Positions 35,041-45,267 of a stretch of 64,000 bases of DNA are shown one piece after another. The stretch comes from Myxococcota bacterium. Lineage in GTDB: Bacteria; Myxococcota; UBA727; JABDBI01. The number at the start of each line of letters is the position of its first letter. The first letter of the stretch is position 1. A program made the position numbers and the translations under genes. The stretch is taken from contig JAZKCZ010000002.1 of assembly GCA_040387835.1 (NCBI GenBank), forward strand, positions 645,818 to 709,817, written 5' to 3'. The notes beneath the pieces are model-generated. The model did no database searches. It was not told the DNA's origin and worked only from the letters and a program-made list of their open reading frames with translations.

Positions 35041-36300
35041 CTAAACAACGCCCCGAGCTTTGTCTTCTCTGGAAAAGCCCTGATTAGTGGCCTGAACTTT
35101 ACCAATGCGGCTTCTGAAGTGACGCATCATAAATAGATACGCTGCCGGAGCTGCAAAGGTTGAGGAAAACGCCCCTAAGCCTAGACCGATGGTTAACACC
35201 GCGGCAAAGCTTTGGATCACCCCACCAGCAAAGATCCACAAAGAGATCGATGAAAACAACACGGTCAGCGCGGTATTAATGGTTCGGCTCAAAGTGTCAT
35301 TGACCGCTTTGTTAACCACCGCTGTGATTTCCGCATCTGAGAAATTGCTGCGCTCACCAGGAGGCAGCGTTTCTCTAATTCGATCGTACACCACAATGGT
35401 ATTATTGATCGACACCCCCACAACGGTCAGCAGCGCTGCCACCGACGGCAGATCGAACTCGTATCGCAAAAATACGAATACCAAAAAGGCACCAAAAGTA
35501 TCCTGAATCAAACAAACCACAGCGCCGGGCGCAAAGAAAAGATCGAATCTAATCGCAATATAAATCAAAATCGCTAAAATCGCATAGAACACCGCCAAGG
35601 CGCCGTCTGTTCTTAACTGCTCCGACACCTGGCTATCCACGAAATCAACGCGTCTGACTTCTACTTGCCCAAACTTAGCCGACAATGCCTCCGCAATCTT
35701 GTCCGAAACGCCCATGAACAACACGTTGTATTCAACATATCCATTCTCTACATCGCCGTGCATGATCGCGCTGGCCAAATCTGCGCCTTTGCGCAGCCTG
35801 AAACCACTTTTGCTGTCTAACAGTTCGGCAAGTTTAGCTTGTTGTTCTTTGATCGCATTCAAATCACCATCTTCAGGCGCTTTCAGGCGAACCAACAAAC
35901 GGTCTTGGCTGTTTGGATGGCGTTTTACTTCGGCAAAATCCATTTCTGTAGCCGTCAGCGTCTGCACACGGGCCAAGTCAGCATCGGCAAACGTATCCAT
36001 TCTTTCGATACGGATCAGCATTTCATGACTATCTTTTGCGCCATAAGACTGAACTTGGTTTTTGTTATAGCCAAGCTCTTCTAAGACTTTCCTGATTTCA
36101 TCTGCATGAACGTCTTTAGAGAACTGAACCTGCATTTCGGTCCCGCCGCTAAAATCAATTCCCCAGTTTAGGCCTAATGCCATGGTGCCAACAATGGCGA
36201 TCACGGGCACAATGGCAGCAAACACTAACGATGCCTTAAAGTAGCGAACAAAATTAACTTCGCTCTTAGGGTCGAAAAAACGAAACATCTTGCGGCTCAT
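35041..36300 (-). CDS. secF: Protein translocase subunit SecF
   Basis: 419 residues, about 100 longer than the E. coli protein because the first periplasmic region is enlarged (about 50-225). GLNWGIDFSGGTEMQVQF is the diagnostic N-terminal segment. The C-terminal half holds the five-helix block with VVGVSINNTIVVYDRIRE and SRTINTALTVLFSS. With SecD it uses the proton motive force to complete protein export. It overlaps secD by 4 nt. Confidence 0.95.
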   Translation of the reverse strand: MSRKMFRFFDPKSEVNFVRYFKASLVFAAIVPVIAIVGTMALGLNWGIDFSGGTEMQVQFSKDVHADEIRKVLEELGYNKNQVQSYGAKDSHEMLIRIERMDTFADADLARVQTLTATEMDFAEVKRHPNSQDRLLVRLKAPEDGDLNAIKEQQAKLAELLDSKSGFRLRKGADLASAIMHGDVENGYVEYNVLFMGVSDKIAEALSAKFGQVEVRRVDFVDSQVSEQLRTDGALAVFYAILAILIYIAIRFDLFFAPGAVVCLIQDTFGAFLVFVFLRYEFDLPSVAALLTVVGVSINNTIVVYDRIRETLPPGERSNFSDAEITAVVNKAVNDTLSRTINTALTVLFSSISLWIFAGGVIQSFAAVLTIGLGLGAFSSTFAAPAAYLFMMRHFRSRIGKVQATNQGFSREDKARGVV

Positions 36301-38048
36301 ATGGACAACTCCTGTGGATTTCGAGCGGTCACCATGTCAAAGAACACTCGGGTAATAAAGACAGCGGTAAAGATCGAGAGAACCGTTCCGATGATTAACA
36401 TCATCGCAAAGTTCTGCACCGGCCCAGTTCCAAACTCCCAAAGCACAACACCTGCAATAAACGATGTCACGTGAGAGTCAAAGACCGCTGTAAACGCTGA
36501 TTTATAACCAGTCTCAACGGCAAGCTTAGGCATTTTTCCGCGCCTAAGCTCCTCTCTAATGCGCTCGTTAATAATAACGTTCGCATCCACCGCCATCCCG
36601 AACGTTAACAATAGCCCGGCAATACCCGGCAGCGTAATCGTCGCCCCCAGCCATGCCAAAGCAGCCAACATCATCAGCAAGTTACAAAGCACCGCAATCA
36701 CGGAGAACATACCTGACACGCGGTAGTAGAAAATCATCAGCAGGATAACCAAGATACTGCCGACCAAGAAAGCTTTTTGACCTTCTCGAACGGAGTCAGC
36801 ACCAAGCGATGGTCCGACGCTTCTTTCTTCTCTAAATGTTACCGGCGCTGGCAGAGCACCCGATTTCAATACCAAGGTCAGCTGATTCGCATCTCTCAGC
36901 ACTTCTTCGTGAGAGCGACCGCCACCCATGGTGATGCTGGCACGACCATTTGGGATGCGAGAGTTAAACACCGGCGCACTGTCTACGCGTTCTTCCAACA
37001 CGATGGCCATACGGTTGCCAATATTTACTTTGGTCAGCTCATCAAAAATACGGGCGCCAGCAGCACTGAAGGTCATAGACACGGCTGGTCTTGGATCCAT
37101 ATCGCTTGCTTGAGAAACTTGCGCATCAATCAAATCGTCACCAGTCAAGACCACGCGGCGTTCTAAAGTGTAAGTTCGCATGTGTCCTGATCCAAGCTGA
37201 CCATACTTAATCACATTTTCAGCCGGAACTTTATCTTTCAGATAGGCTTTTACTTCGGGCAATTTGGCATCTGCAAACTCCAAGAAATAATCTTTGCCTT
37301 GTGTGCCATTCGGGCGTCCGTAGGAACTACGAATCAACTGCACGCCGGCTGGTAAATCTTTCAAGGTTGTTAAGAAATCAGTCTTGTCATCGCACATTTG
37401 GAATTCAAGCTGGGCCGTTCGACCGATCATGCTTTTGGCTTCTTCGGGATTATCAAAGCCCGGAAGCTGGATTTGGATCTTGTCTCCACCGCGTCTGGAA
37501 ATCGTCGGTTCGGTCACACCCATCTTATCAATACGCGTTCTGATCGTATTGATGGTTTGGTCAACTGCGTCTCTACGAACGGTTTGCACCAACATTGGGT
37601 CTAGTTCCATCTGCAATGCCAAGTCTTGTTCGGAGCTGATTTTAACTTCCTGGAATTTCTTTTCAACAAAGCTGCTAAAAGCCGTCAAATCCGCCTTCGA
37701 AACGAAAGTCGCTTTCAACGCCGGGTCGATTTCCAAAAAGGCAATTTTTTGCTCTTTGGCATAATCTTTCAGACGCTCAGCGGTTCGGGCAGTCCGATCT
37801 TTCAATGCCTTGTCGACATCAACCCCCAAAACCATATGAATGCCGCCCTGAAGATCCAGACCGGGCACGATATGGCTGTCGATGGTCCATGACGGCAGCA
37901 TCTTAGCGAAAGCATGTTTGTCTCTGCGAACTTCGCGAAGCTTGGCCTCGTCTAAGTTAAAATAGATTGCGGTCGGTATCAAAAGATAAACCGCAAAACC
38001 TACCAGCAGCCCTGTAAAGAAAAGTCGTGTTTTCCAGCTTTCGAACAT
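36297..38048 (-). CDS. secD: Protein translocase subunit SecD
   Basis: 583 residues. First TM helix (TRLFFTGLLVGFAVYLLIP), then GLDLQGGIHMVLGVD, the large periplasmic P1 region with a SecDF P1-head fold, and the C-terminal helices with GMAVDANVIINERIREELRRG and FDSHVTSFIAGVVLW. The gene starts 2 nt from the yajC stop. Order yajC-secD-secF is standard. Confidence 0.95.
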   Translation of the reverse strand: MFESWKTRLFFTGLLVGFAVYLLIPTAIYFNLDEAKLREVRRDKHAFAKMLPSWTIDSHIVPGLDLQGGIHMVLGVDVDKALKDRTARTAERLKDYAKEQKIAFLEIDPALKATFVSKADLTAFSSFVEKKFQEVKISSEQDLALQMELDPMLVQTVRRDAVDQTINTIRTRIDKMGVTEPTISRRGGDKIQIQLPGFDNPEEAKSMIGRTAQLEFQMCDDKTDFLTTLKDLPAGVQLIRSSYGRPNGTQGKDYFLEFADAKLPEVKAYLKDKVPAENVIKYGQLGSGHMRTYTLERRVVLTGDDLIDAQVSQASDMDPRPAVSMTFSAAGARIFDELTKVNIGNRMAIVLEERVDSAPVFNSRIPNGRASITMGGGRSHEEVLRDANQLTLVLKSGALPAPVTFREERSVGPSLGADSVREGQKAFLVGSILVILLMIFYYRVSGMFSVIAVLCNLLMMLAALAWLGATITLPGIAGLLLTFGMAVDANVIINERIREELRRGKMPKLAVETGYKSAFTAVFDSHVTSFIAGVVLWEFGTGPVQNFAMMLIIGTVLSIFTAVFITRVFFDMVTARNPQELSI

Positions 38049-38050
38049 TT

Positions 38051-38362
38051 TTATTTTCCGTTTTGAGTTTCAGCAGATAGCAACGCTTGCACCGCGTGTC
38101 TTAACACTTTCACTTTGTTTTTGTCCAACATCTCGAGAATGACGTATTTATCTTCAACAGCGAACACCCTGCCAACGATTCCGCTATTCAAAACAACTTC
38201 GTCGCCTTTCTTCAAAGTGCTGATCAATTCTTGATGTTTTTTCTGTTGCTTTTGTTGCGGACGAATCAGAATAAAATACATAATGGCAAACATCCCGCCG
38301 AACAACATAATCATCGACAACATGCCACCACCTTCACCGCTTTGCCCAAATAATTCGCCCAT
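38051..38362 (-). CDS. yajC: Sec translocon accessory subunit YajC
   Basis: 103 residues. One TM helix (MLFGGMFAIMYFILIRPQQKQ) and the small domain LKKGDEVVLNSGIVGRVFAVEDKYVILE. AAGGAG lies upstream of the ATG. First gene of the yajC-secD-secF operon. Confidence 0.93.
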   Translation of the reverse strand: MGELFGQSGEGGGMLSMIMLFGGMFAIMYFILIRPQQKQQKKHQELISTLKKGDEVVLNSGIVGRVFAVEDKYVILEMLDKNKVKVLRHAVQALLSAETQNGK

Positions 38363-38460
38363 TTGAAAAAACTCCTTGTTAAAAAACGCACTCTAAGTTG
38401 ATTTTTGCGCAAGCACAATAAAAATGGTGCTCGAAGCCCTCTCCATTGTCGTCTGGGGCC

Positions 38461-38498
38461 TGCAATAAATAAAAAGGCCTCGGTTTCCCGAGGCCTTT
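38461..38498 (-). terminator. Intrinsic terminator of groESL
   Basis: Read on the minus strand, AAAGGCCTCGG (38488-38498) pairs with CCGAGGCCTTT (38473-38483) and continues into a T-rich run. It lies 48 nt past the groEL stop. Being symmetric, it is less likely to serve the plus strand because no plus-strand gene ends here. Confidence 0.8.
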
Positions 38499-38502
38499 CA
38501 GA

Positions 38503-38530
38503 GTCATCCCGGCGCGAGGGCCGGGGTAAC
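38503..38530. repeat. Palindromic repeat after groEL
   Basis: GTCATCCCGG pairs imperfectly with CCGGGGTAAC across a GC-rich loop. It shares its arm with the palindrome inside the phosphopantetheinyl transferase gene (23934-23949). Confidence 0.4.
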
Positions 38531-38545
38531 AGCGGGGGGGTTGAG

Positions 38546-40234
<1,689 letters not shown>

Positions 40235-40239
40235 TCAAA

Positions 40240-40530
40240 TCAACCAATAATGCCTAACAAATCATCTTCTTTAAGTAGCAAGAATGATTCATTGTTTAGC
40301 TTCACTTCTGTTTCTGAATATTTTGCAAACAAAACTTTATCGCCTGCTTTAACAGAAAGCGGTCTCACGGTACCATTGTCGAGCACTTTGCCCGAGCCAA
40401 CGGCTACCACTTCGCCTTCAAGCGGCTTTTCTTTAGCGCTGTCTGGAATATAAAGACCACCTTTTGTCTTTTCTTCGCTGTCGATACGCTTGACCAATAC
40501 GCGGTCATGCAACGGTTTTAACTGAGCCAT
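40240..40530 (-). CDS. groS: 10 kDa co-chaperonin GroES
   Basis: 96 residues: [22 protein letters not shown], mobile loop [13 protein letters not shown], and [26 protein letters not shown] precedes the ATG. No CIRCE inverted repeat is seen upstream, so HrcA control is not supported here. Confidence 0.97.
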   Translation of the reverse strand: MAQLKPLHDRVLVKRIDSEEKTKGGLYIPDSAKEKPLEGEVVAVGSGKVLDNGTVRPLSVKAGDKVLFAKYSETEVKLNNESFLLLKEDDLLGIIG

Positions 40531-40563
40531 GCTTCACTCCTTTTTTAATTGAACTTGGGAGTA

Positions 40564-40591
40564 AGCATAAGCGCGTGGGCCGGCCGGTCAA
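40564..40591 (-). promoter_or_regulatory. Candidate sigma70 promoter of groESL
   Basis: On the minus strand TTGACC (40586-40591), 16 nt, TATGCT (40564-40569). It overlaps the stop codon of the upstream permease gene. The groES start lies 34 nt after the -10 box. A sigma32-type promoter was looked for but not recognised. Confidence 0.45.
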
Positions 40592-41655
40592 GGGGCTAAA
40601 TGTTGCCTGTAGTGCGCTTTGTAGATTTCAATCAAAGTCAAAAACATCGTCACCACGAGCGGACCATAAAAAATGCCTAGAATACCAAACAGGTGCACCC
40701 CGCCCAAAATGGACAGAAGCACCAACACAATATGCACCCGACTTTTACCGCCAATTAAACGAGGCTTGAGTACCAGTTCGCACAAACCCAGATACAATCC
40801 ATTATAGATGAAATAGGTCATGGCCGCCCCACCGCGGTCCTGACTCATCAAAACCATGGTCGCCGGGATAATAATCACCCAAGCGCCCACCACGGGTATC
40901 AAAGCAGATAAGGCAATTACCAGACCCCAGAAAAAACCTGGCCCTAAATCAAACGCGTACATTCCAAGACCGCCCAACACGCCTTCGATCAAGCAAACCA
41001 AGCCATTGCTGACAAACACGGCTTTGCTGATTTCGCTGAATTGTCTGACCAAGTATTCTTGTTCGTCTTGAGGCAGAGGAGAAATATCCATGATGTATTT
41101 TTTGAGATCGCTCCCCGAGACCAGGAAAGTGAACACAATCATCATGGTCACAACAAAGTTAAATGCTATTAAAAGCGCATTGCTGGCCAGCTCGCTTAGG
41201 CGGTCATAGAGCATCAAGCTAAAAGAGCCAATCAGCTGACTCACGCTTTCAACGATTTTATCGGCCGACACCTGAATACCAAATCCGGCCGCTAAGTTAT
41301 GTATCTGCAAAACCATCGGGTGCTGGCTGGAGAAAACTGAAAACGGCTCACCAAAAAGGTTTTTAACATTTTTACTTTGGTAAAAAGCAAAAGCCTGCTG
41401 CGATAATTGGCTAATAAAAAAACTAAACGGCAGACTCACACAAAGAATAATCACCAACAGCGTCAGCGTGGCAGCAATATGCTTATTGTATCGGCAGCGT
41501 CTCAGGATTTTGGCGTAAAGCGGGTTAAAAATGGAGACCAGCACCAACCCAAGCACAATGGGGGTAACAAAAATCCAAAATAATTGAACAACCAGAGATA
41601 AAGTAAATAATAAAATGATTAAAAAGACAGCAAGCGTAACCCGAGAATTGGCCAT
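40588..41655 (-). CDS. AI-2E/PerM-family membrane permease
   Basis: 355 residues with about eight TM helices: two at the N-terminus (FLIILLFTLSLVVQLFWIFV and the next), then a helical region, then the conserved block GVLGGLGMYAFDLGPGFFWG and ALIPVVGAWVIIIPATMVL. This is the AI-2 exporter/PurR-regulated permease superfamily, whose substrates vary and include Na+/H+ exchange. It is upstream of groES on the same strand. Confidence 0.88.
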   Translation of the reverse strand: MANSRVTLAVFLIILLFTLSLVVQLFWIFVTPIVLGLVLVSIFNPLYAKILRRCRYNKHIAATLTLLVIILCVSLPFSFFISQLSQQAFAFYQSKNVKNLFGEPFSVFSSQHPMVLQIHNLAAGFGIQVSADKIVESVSQLIGSFSLMLYDRLSELASNALLIAFNFVVTMMIVFTFLVSGSDLKKYIMDISPLPQDEQEYLVRQFSEISKAVFVSNGLVCLIEGVLGGLGMYAFDLGPGFFWGLVIALSALIPVVGAWVIIIPATMVLMSQDRGGAAMTYFIYNGLYLGLCELVLKPRLIGGKSRVHIVLVLLSILGGVHLFGILGIFYGPLVVTMFLTLIEIYKAHYRQHLAP

Positions 41656-41676
41656 TCTCAGGCTATTATCATGCTT

Positions 41677-42420
41677 TTACTGTTCTAACCAACTGCGTTC
41701 TACTTCTTTTTCGTCCCATTCGGTAGGTCGTTTGTCATCCACTAATGGATAGAATAAACCGATGGCGCCAGTAGACTTGCAAACGCTTTCAAGATTTGGC
41801 AGCAAATCGTCCACCAAAATAATTCGCTTCGGGACAAAGCCTGTTTCTTTCAAATAAGCAGTTAACGCTTCGCCTTTAGGGAATTGATTATTCGCAAACA
41901 AAATACCTTGCTGGAAGTACCTGGATTTTTCCTTGCGGCGCGGGCTAGTTAGCGAAAAATCAACGCCAACCGATTTAACTTGGCGAAGGGTCGCCTCAAC
42001 CAAAACCATATTCCGGGAAGTCAGCGCCATCACCGCAATACCGCGATTTTGCCAATCTTTGATGAGCTCAGGTGTAATGCTTTCAACAGGCTGATACTCA
42101 GCAGTTTTTATCGCCGCGCGGTGATGTTGTAGAATTTTTTGACGTTCTGTCGGGTATTTTTTCAACAAATCGTGAAACCAGTTCGCATGGGCTTTCATGT
42201 TCCCCTTCTTGGCTTCAAACAAAGTATTATCCAAGTCAAGCAGGATCAAGGTATCGGGCACAATCCACTTTTCGACATCAGCCATACTGGAAATTTGATA
42301 AATCTCGAGGCTGGGGTGAGCCCTGCCCGCCAGTTCCTGTTTGGGAACGGTTGCGCAAGAGACCGCAAATAGAACAGATACAAGAAGAGCGAATATCGGC
42401 GCCTGAAATCTAGTGTTCAT
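41677..42420 (-). CDS. HAD-like lipoprotein (DUF2608-type)
   Basis: 247 residues. Lipoprotein signal with lipobox LFAVSC at about residue 22 (MNTRFQAPIFALLVSVLF). The HAD core follows: LILLDLDNTLFEAK (DxDxT motif I), AVMALTSRN (motif II Thr/Ser) and IILVDDLLPNLESV (motif IV). Catalytic residues look intact, so phosphatase activity is plausible. The ATG at 42420 places the lipobox correctly; an upstream TTG is less likely. Confidence 0.82.
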   Translation of the reverse strand: MNTRFQAPIFALLVSVLFAVSCATVPKQELAGRAHPSLEIYQISSMADVEKWIVPDTLILLDLDNTLFEAKKGNMKAHANWFHDLLKKYPTERQKILQHHRAAIKTAEYQPVESITPELIKDWQNRGIAVMALTSRNMVLVEATLRQVKSVGVDFSLTSPRRKEKSRYFQQGILFANNQFPKGEALTAYLKETGFVPKRIILVDDLLPNLESVCKSTGAIGLFYPLVDDKRPTEWDEKEVERSWLEQ

Positions 42421-42430
42421 GGAGGTTTGT

Positions 42431-43543
42431 CTAACTACCAAGCGATTTCAGCGCTGTAAATAGAGCTTCATTTTCCAAAGGACGCCCAACCGTGATTCTA
42501 AGTGAGCCAGTGAGCCCATAATTGGCCACTGGTCTGACAATGATTCCGTTGTCGATTAAACTTTCATGCACCGCAGCAGCGTTGCCAAAGTGCGCCAAAA
42601 CAAAGTTTCCCGCGCTTGGAGTCGCTTTTATTCCCAATTCATCAAATTTTCGAAAAAAAAGTGCCATTTGGCTAGCATTCGAGCGAATCGACCGCTCCAA
42701 ATACTCCTGATCGTTTAAAGCAGCGAGCGCAGCTGCCTGCGCTAAACTATTCACATTGAAAGGATCTCGCACCCGCTGCAGCAGTTCTGCAATGGCCGGA
42801 TCGCAAGCGGCATAAGCAATGCGAAGGCCGGCCAGCCCATAAGCTTTAGAAAAAGTTCGTAATACAACCGTCCGGGGTCGAGTGGCTACAATTCTCAAGC
42901 CATTTGGATAATCAGGTGCGTTGGCATATTCAATGTAAGCTTCGTCCAACACCACCACCACCTGCGGCGGCACCTGGACCAAAAAGCGATCCAACTTCTC
43001 AGCGCTGATATATCTACCGGTGGGATTATTCGGATTAGCCAAAAATATGATCTTAATTCGATCTTTATCAGGGCCGTGCAAAGCTTCAGCCATCGCATCT
43101 AAATCATATTCAAGCTCAGGCGTCAGCGGCACCGCAAGCTCCACTCGATTATGCGCCCGAGTCGCCAGTCGGTACATCAGAAAGCTAGGCCAGCCCGTCA
43201 TCACAATCTCTTCCGGACCAACCAACGATCGTACCAAGAGGGTGATTAACTCCGTTGAGCCGTTTCCCAAAACAATTTGATCGATTCGCAAACTAAAGCC
43301 GGCATTCAGATCACAAATCTTTTCCTTCAGCGCTTTACGATGTGCCACCGGATACAAATGAACATCCGACATAGTCGCCCGAATAGCTTCCAAAACTTTC
43401 GGCGATGGACCAAATGGGTTTTCATTCGAAGCAAGTTTAATTAAATCAGGAATTGATTGGCCTGGAATATATGGATCTAATTGCCTAATATACTCGGGCG
43501 CCAAAGGTCTCATATTATCTAGATTATCCAAGTACTCACCCAA
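42431..43543 (-). CDS. hisC: Histidinol-phosphate aminotransferase
   Basis: 370 residues, PLP fold type I. LASNENPFGPSPKV, GNGSTELI, FLANPNNPTGRYIS, VVLDEAYIEYA and the PLP Lys in RTFSKAYGLAGLRI are all present. AAAGGAAG lies just upstream of a TTG at 43543, which supports that start. The ATG at 43513 also gives a full HisC (MRPLAPEYIRQLDPY) but lacks a Shine-Dalgarno sequence. No other his genes are nearby, and related broad aromatic aminotransferases cannot be excluded. Confidence 0.9.
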   Translation of the reverse strand: MGEYLDNLDNMRPLAPEYIRQLDPYIPGQSIPDLIKLASNENPFGPSPKVLEAIRATMSDVHLYPVAHRKALKEKICDLNAGFSLRIDQIVLGNGSTELITLLVRSLVGPEEIVMTGWPSFLMYRLATRAHNRVELAVPLTPELEYDLDAMAEALHGPDKDRIKIIFLANPNNPTGRYISAEKLDRFLVQVPPQVVVVLDEAYIEYANAPDYPNGLRIVATRPRTVVLRTFSKAYGLAGLRIAYAACDPAIAELLQRVRDPFNVNSLAQAAALAALNDQEYLERSIRSNASQMALFFRKFDELGIKATPSAGNFVLAHFGNAAAVHESLIDNGIIVRPVANYGLTGSLRITVGRPLENEALFTALKSLGS

Positions 43544-43570
43544 TTACTTCCTTTATGCTAGAGAATTTGG

Positions 43571-44425
43571 ATGCACAGCGCGAAAATCATCAACGGTAAG
43601 CTACTGGCGGACGAAATCTTGGCGTCCCTAAAGCAAAAAATTGCTGAAGCAACCCACAAAGGCACTCGGCCACCAGGCTTATGCACTGTCTTGGTTGGCG
43701 AAGACCCCGCGTCTCAAATCTACGTTCACAACAAAAACAAGCAGGCTGCCAGCATTGGCATCAAAAGCTTTCACAAAAACCTGTCCCAAAACACCAGCCA
43801 GTCCGATTTAGTCGCCTTAATTCATGAACTTAACGAAAATCCCGAAATCGACGGCATTTTGGTCCAACTCCCTCTACCGGCCCAAATCGACCCGCAAGCT
43901 ATTTTGGAAGCCATTAGCCCGAACAAAGATGTCGATGGTTTTCATCCCGAAAACGTAGGCCTTTTATCCATCGGTAAACCCCGCTTCATCCCCTGCACCC
44001 CCAAAGGCTGCCTGTTGCTTGCCCAAAGTACGGGTATAAGCCTACTAGGTGCCCATGCTGTGATCCTGGGACGCAGTAACATCGTTGGCAAACCCATGAC
44101 CCAACTGCTGCTCAACTCAGAAGCAACCGTCACCGTTTGTCATAAAAACACCCAAGATCTAAAAACCTTCACCCGACAAGCCGACCTATTAATCACCGCA
44201 ACTGGCTCCCCGCATCTAATAAAAGCCGATTTCGTTAAACCAGGCGCCGTGGTCCTAGATATAGGCATCACCAGACTCCCAAACGGCAAAATCGTAGGCG
44301 ATGCAGACACGGAAGCGCTCCTGCCCATCGTCAAAGCCATCACCCCCGTCCCCGGCGGCGTAGGTCCCATGACCTTAGCGATGCTCATGGAAAACACCCA
44401 CCAAGCCTACCAAATGTCAACATAA
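43571..44425 (+). CDS. folD: Methylenetetrahydrofolate dehydrogenase/cyclohydrolase FolD
   Basis: 284 residues. VGEDPASQIYVHNKNKQA, then VQLPLPAQID, PNKDVDGFHPENVG, the Rossmann segment VILGRSNIVGKPMTQLLL and the C-terminal TPVPGGVGPMTLAMLMENT are diagnostic. The catalytic Lys is in YVHNKNK. It supplies one-carbon units related to the ThyA/FolA pair at 12-13 kb. Divergent from hisC; convergent with the Cys-rich lipoprotein. Confidence 0.96.
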   Translation: MHSAKIINGKLLADEILASLKQKIAEATHKGTRPPGLCTVLVGEDPASQIYVHNKNKQAASIGIKSFHKNLSQNTSQSDLVALIHELNENPEIDGILVQLPLPAQIDPQAILEAISPNKDVDGFHPENVGLLSIGKPRFIPCTPKGCLLLAQSTGISLLGAHAVILGRSNIVGKPMTQLLLNSEATVTVCHKNTQDLKTFTRQADLLITATGSPHLIKADFVKPGAVVLDIGITRLPNGKIVGDADTEALLPIVKAITPVPGGVGPMTLAMLMENTHQAYQMST

Positions 44426-44427
44426 CT

Positions 44428-45246
44428 TTAAGTCGAATAACACTGCTCATTGTTCAGCAAGATGCATCCCACACTGCTCGCAGTACAATCCGTCGCAGAA
44501 CCAGCGCAACAAGCCGTTGGATTAGTGGGATCATTGGGAGTGCAAGTAATCACCGCACGGTCAGTACATTGAATGTTGCCACCCACCGAGGTCTGGATGC
44601 AGTTAGGATCCGTCTGAGCGCAACTAGCGCTTCCCAAAGGACAACATTGCCCGCCAATATTCGTACATAGAAGCGGTGCCGCTACCGCGCAATAAGGAGA
44701 TTCGCGCTTCCAAACACATCCTGAAACCGCCGTACAAAGCTCAGCATAGCTGGCTGTGCAAGGATAAGTAGGGCCGCAAGTCGGTACGTTCCGAAGGCTG
44801 AACACAGCGCATTGCGTTGCAGGGCAAGGCAGACTCGGGCAGTTAAATACTATTTCTTCGGTAAATTGCGGCTGATAAGAATTAACGCAGTCCTTAAGTG
44901 AAACAGGGCTAACCGCATTATAACAACCATTCTGCTGCAATATAGGGGTCGATGATGCTTGCGCGCAGGACCCATTGTTCCACTGACAGCCCAACGAAGC
45001 TGACTGACAACTTTGCATTGAAACAGCCTGGCTACACTGAGATATCGTTAAGCAGCCCGAACCTTGACCAGTACCGGGTGTCGTATTCCAATAACAGCCA
45101 ATTCCACCAAAAGAACTCTGACCGCAAGCCGCCGAGTCACCAACGCTCTGGCAAGACGATGCCGCATTGATGTCCGCATCTGTTTCTGCCGACTGCCCGC
45201 AGGCGGTTATAAATTGTAGAGCTGCAAGTAAACACAGAAGTCTCAT
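44428..45246 (-). CDS. Cysteine-rich lipoprotein, unknown
   Basis: 272 residues. Lipobox QFITAC at about residue 16, then some 30 cysteines in irregular spacing with repeated SCQSxxxGCxWN-like units (CYWNTTPG, CQWNNGSCA, CVWKRESPYC). Probably a disulfide-stabilised surface or periplasmic protein. No family assigned. Its start lies 21 bp from the divergent thaumatin-like gene, so the two share a control region. Confidence 0.75.
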   Translation of the reverse strand: MRLLCLLAALQFITACGQSAETDADINAASSCQSVGDSAACGQSSFGGIGCYWNTTPGTGQGSGCLTISQCSQAVSMQSCQSASLGCQWNNGSCAQASSTPILQQNGCYNAVSPVSLKDCVNSYQPQFTEEIVFNCPSLPCPATQCAVFSLRNVPTCGPTYPCTASYAELCTAVSGCVWKRESPYCAVAAPLLCTNIGGQCCPLGSASCAQTDPNCIQTSVGGNIQCTDRAVITCTPNDPTNPTACCAGSATDCTASSVGCILLNNEQCYST

Positions 45247-45267
45247 CTATATTACATTAGTACCATC

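Noticed and set aside
40531-40575. CIRCE element upstream of groES
   Set aside because: Only a loose CTTACTCC/GGAGTGAAG similarity; the TTAGCACTC-N9-GAGTGCTAA pattern is absent.
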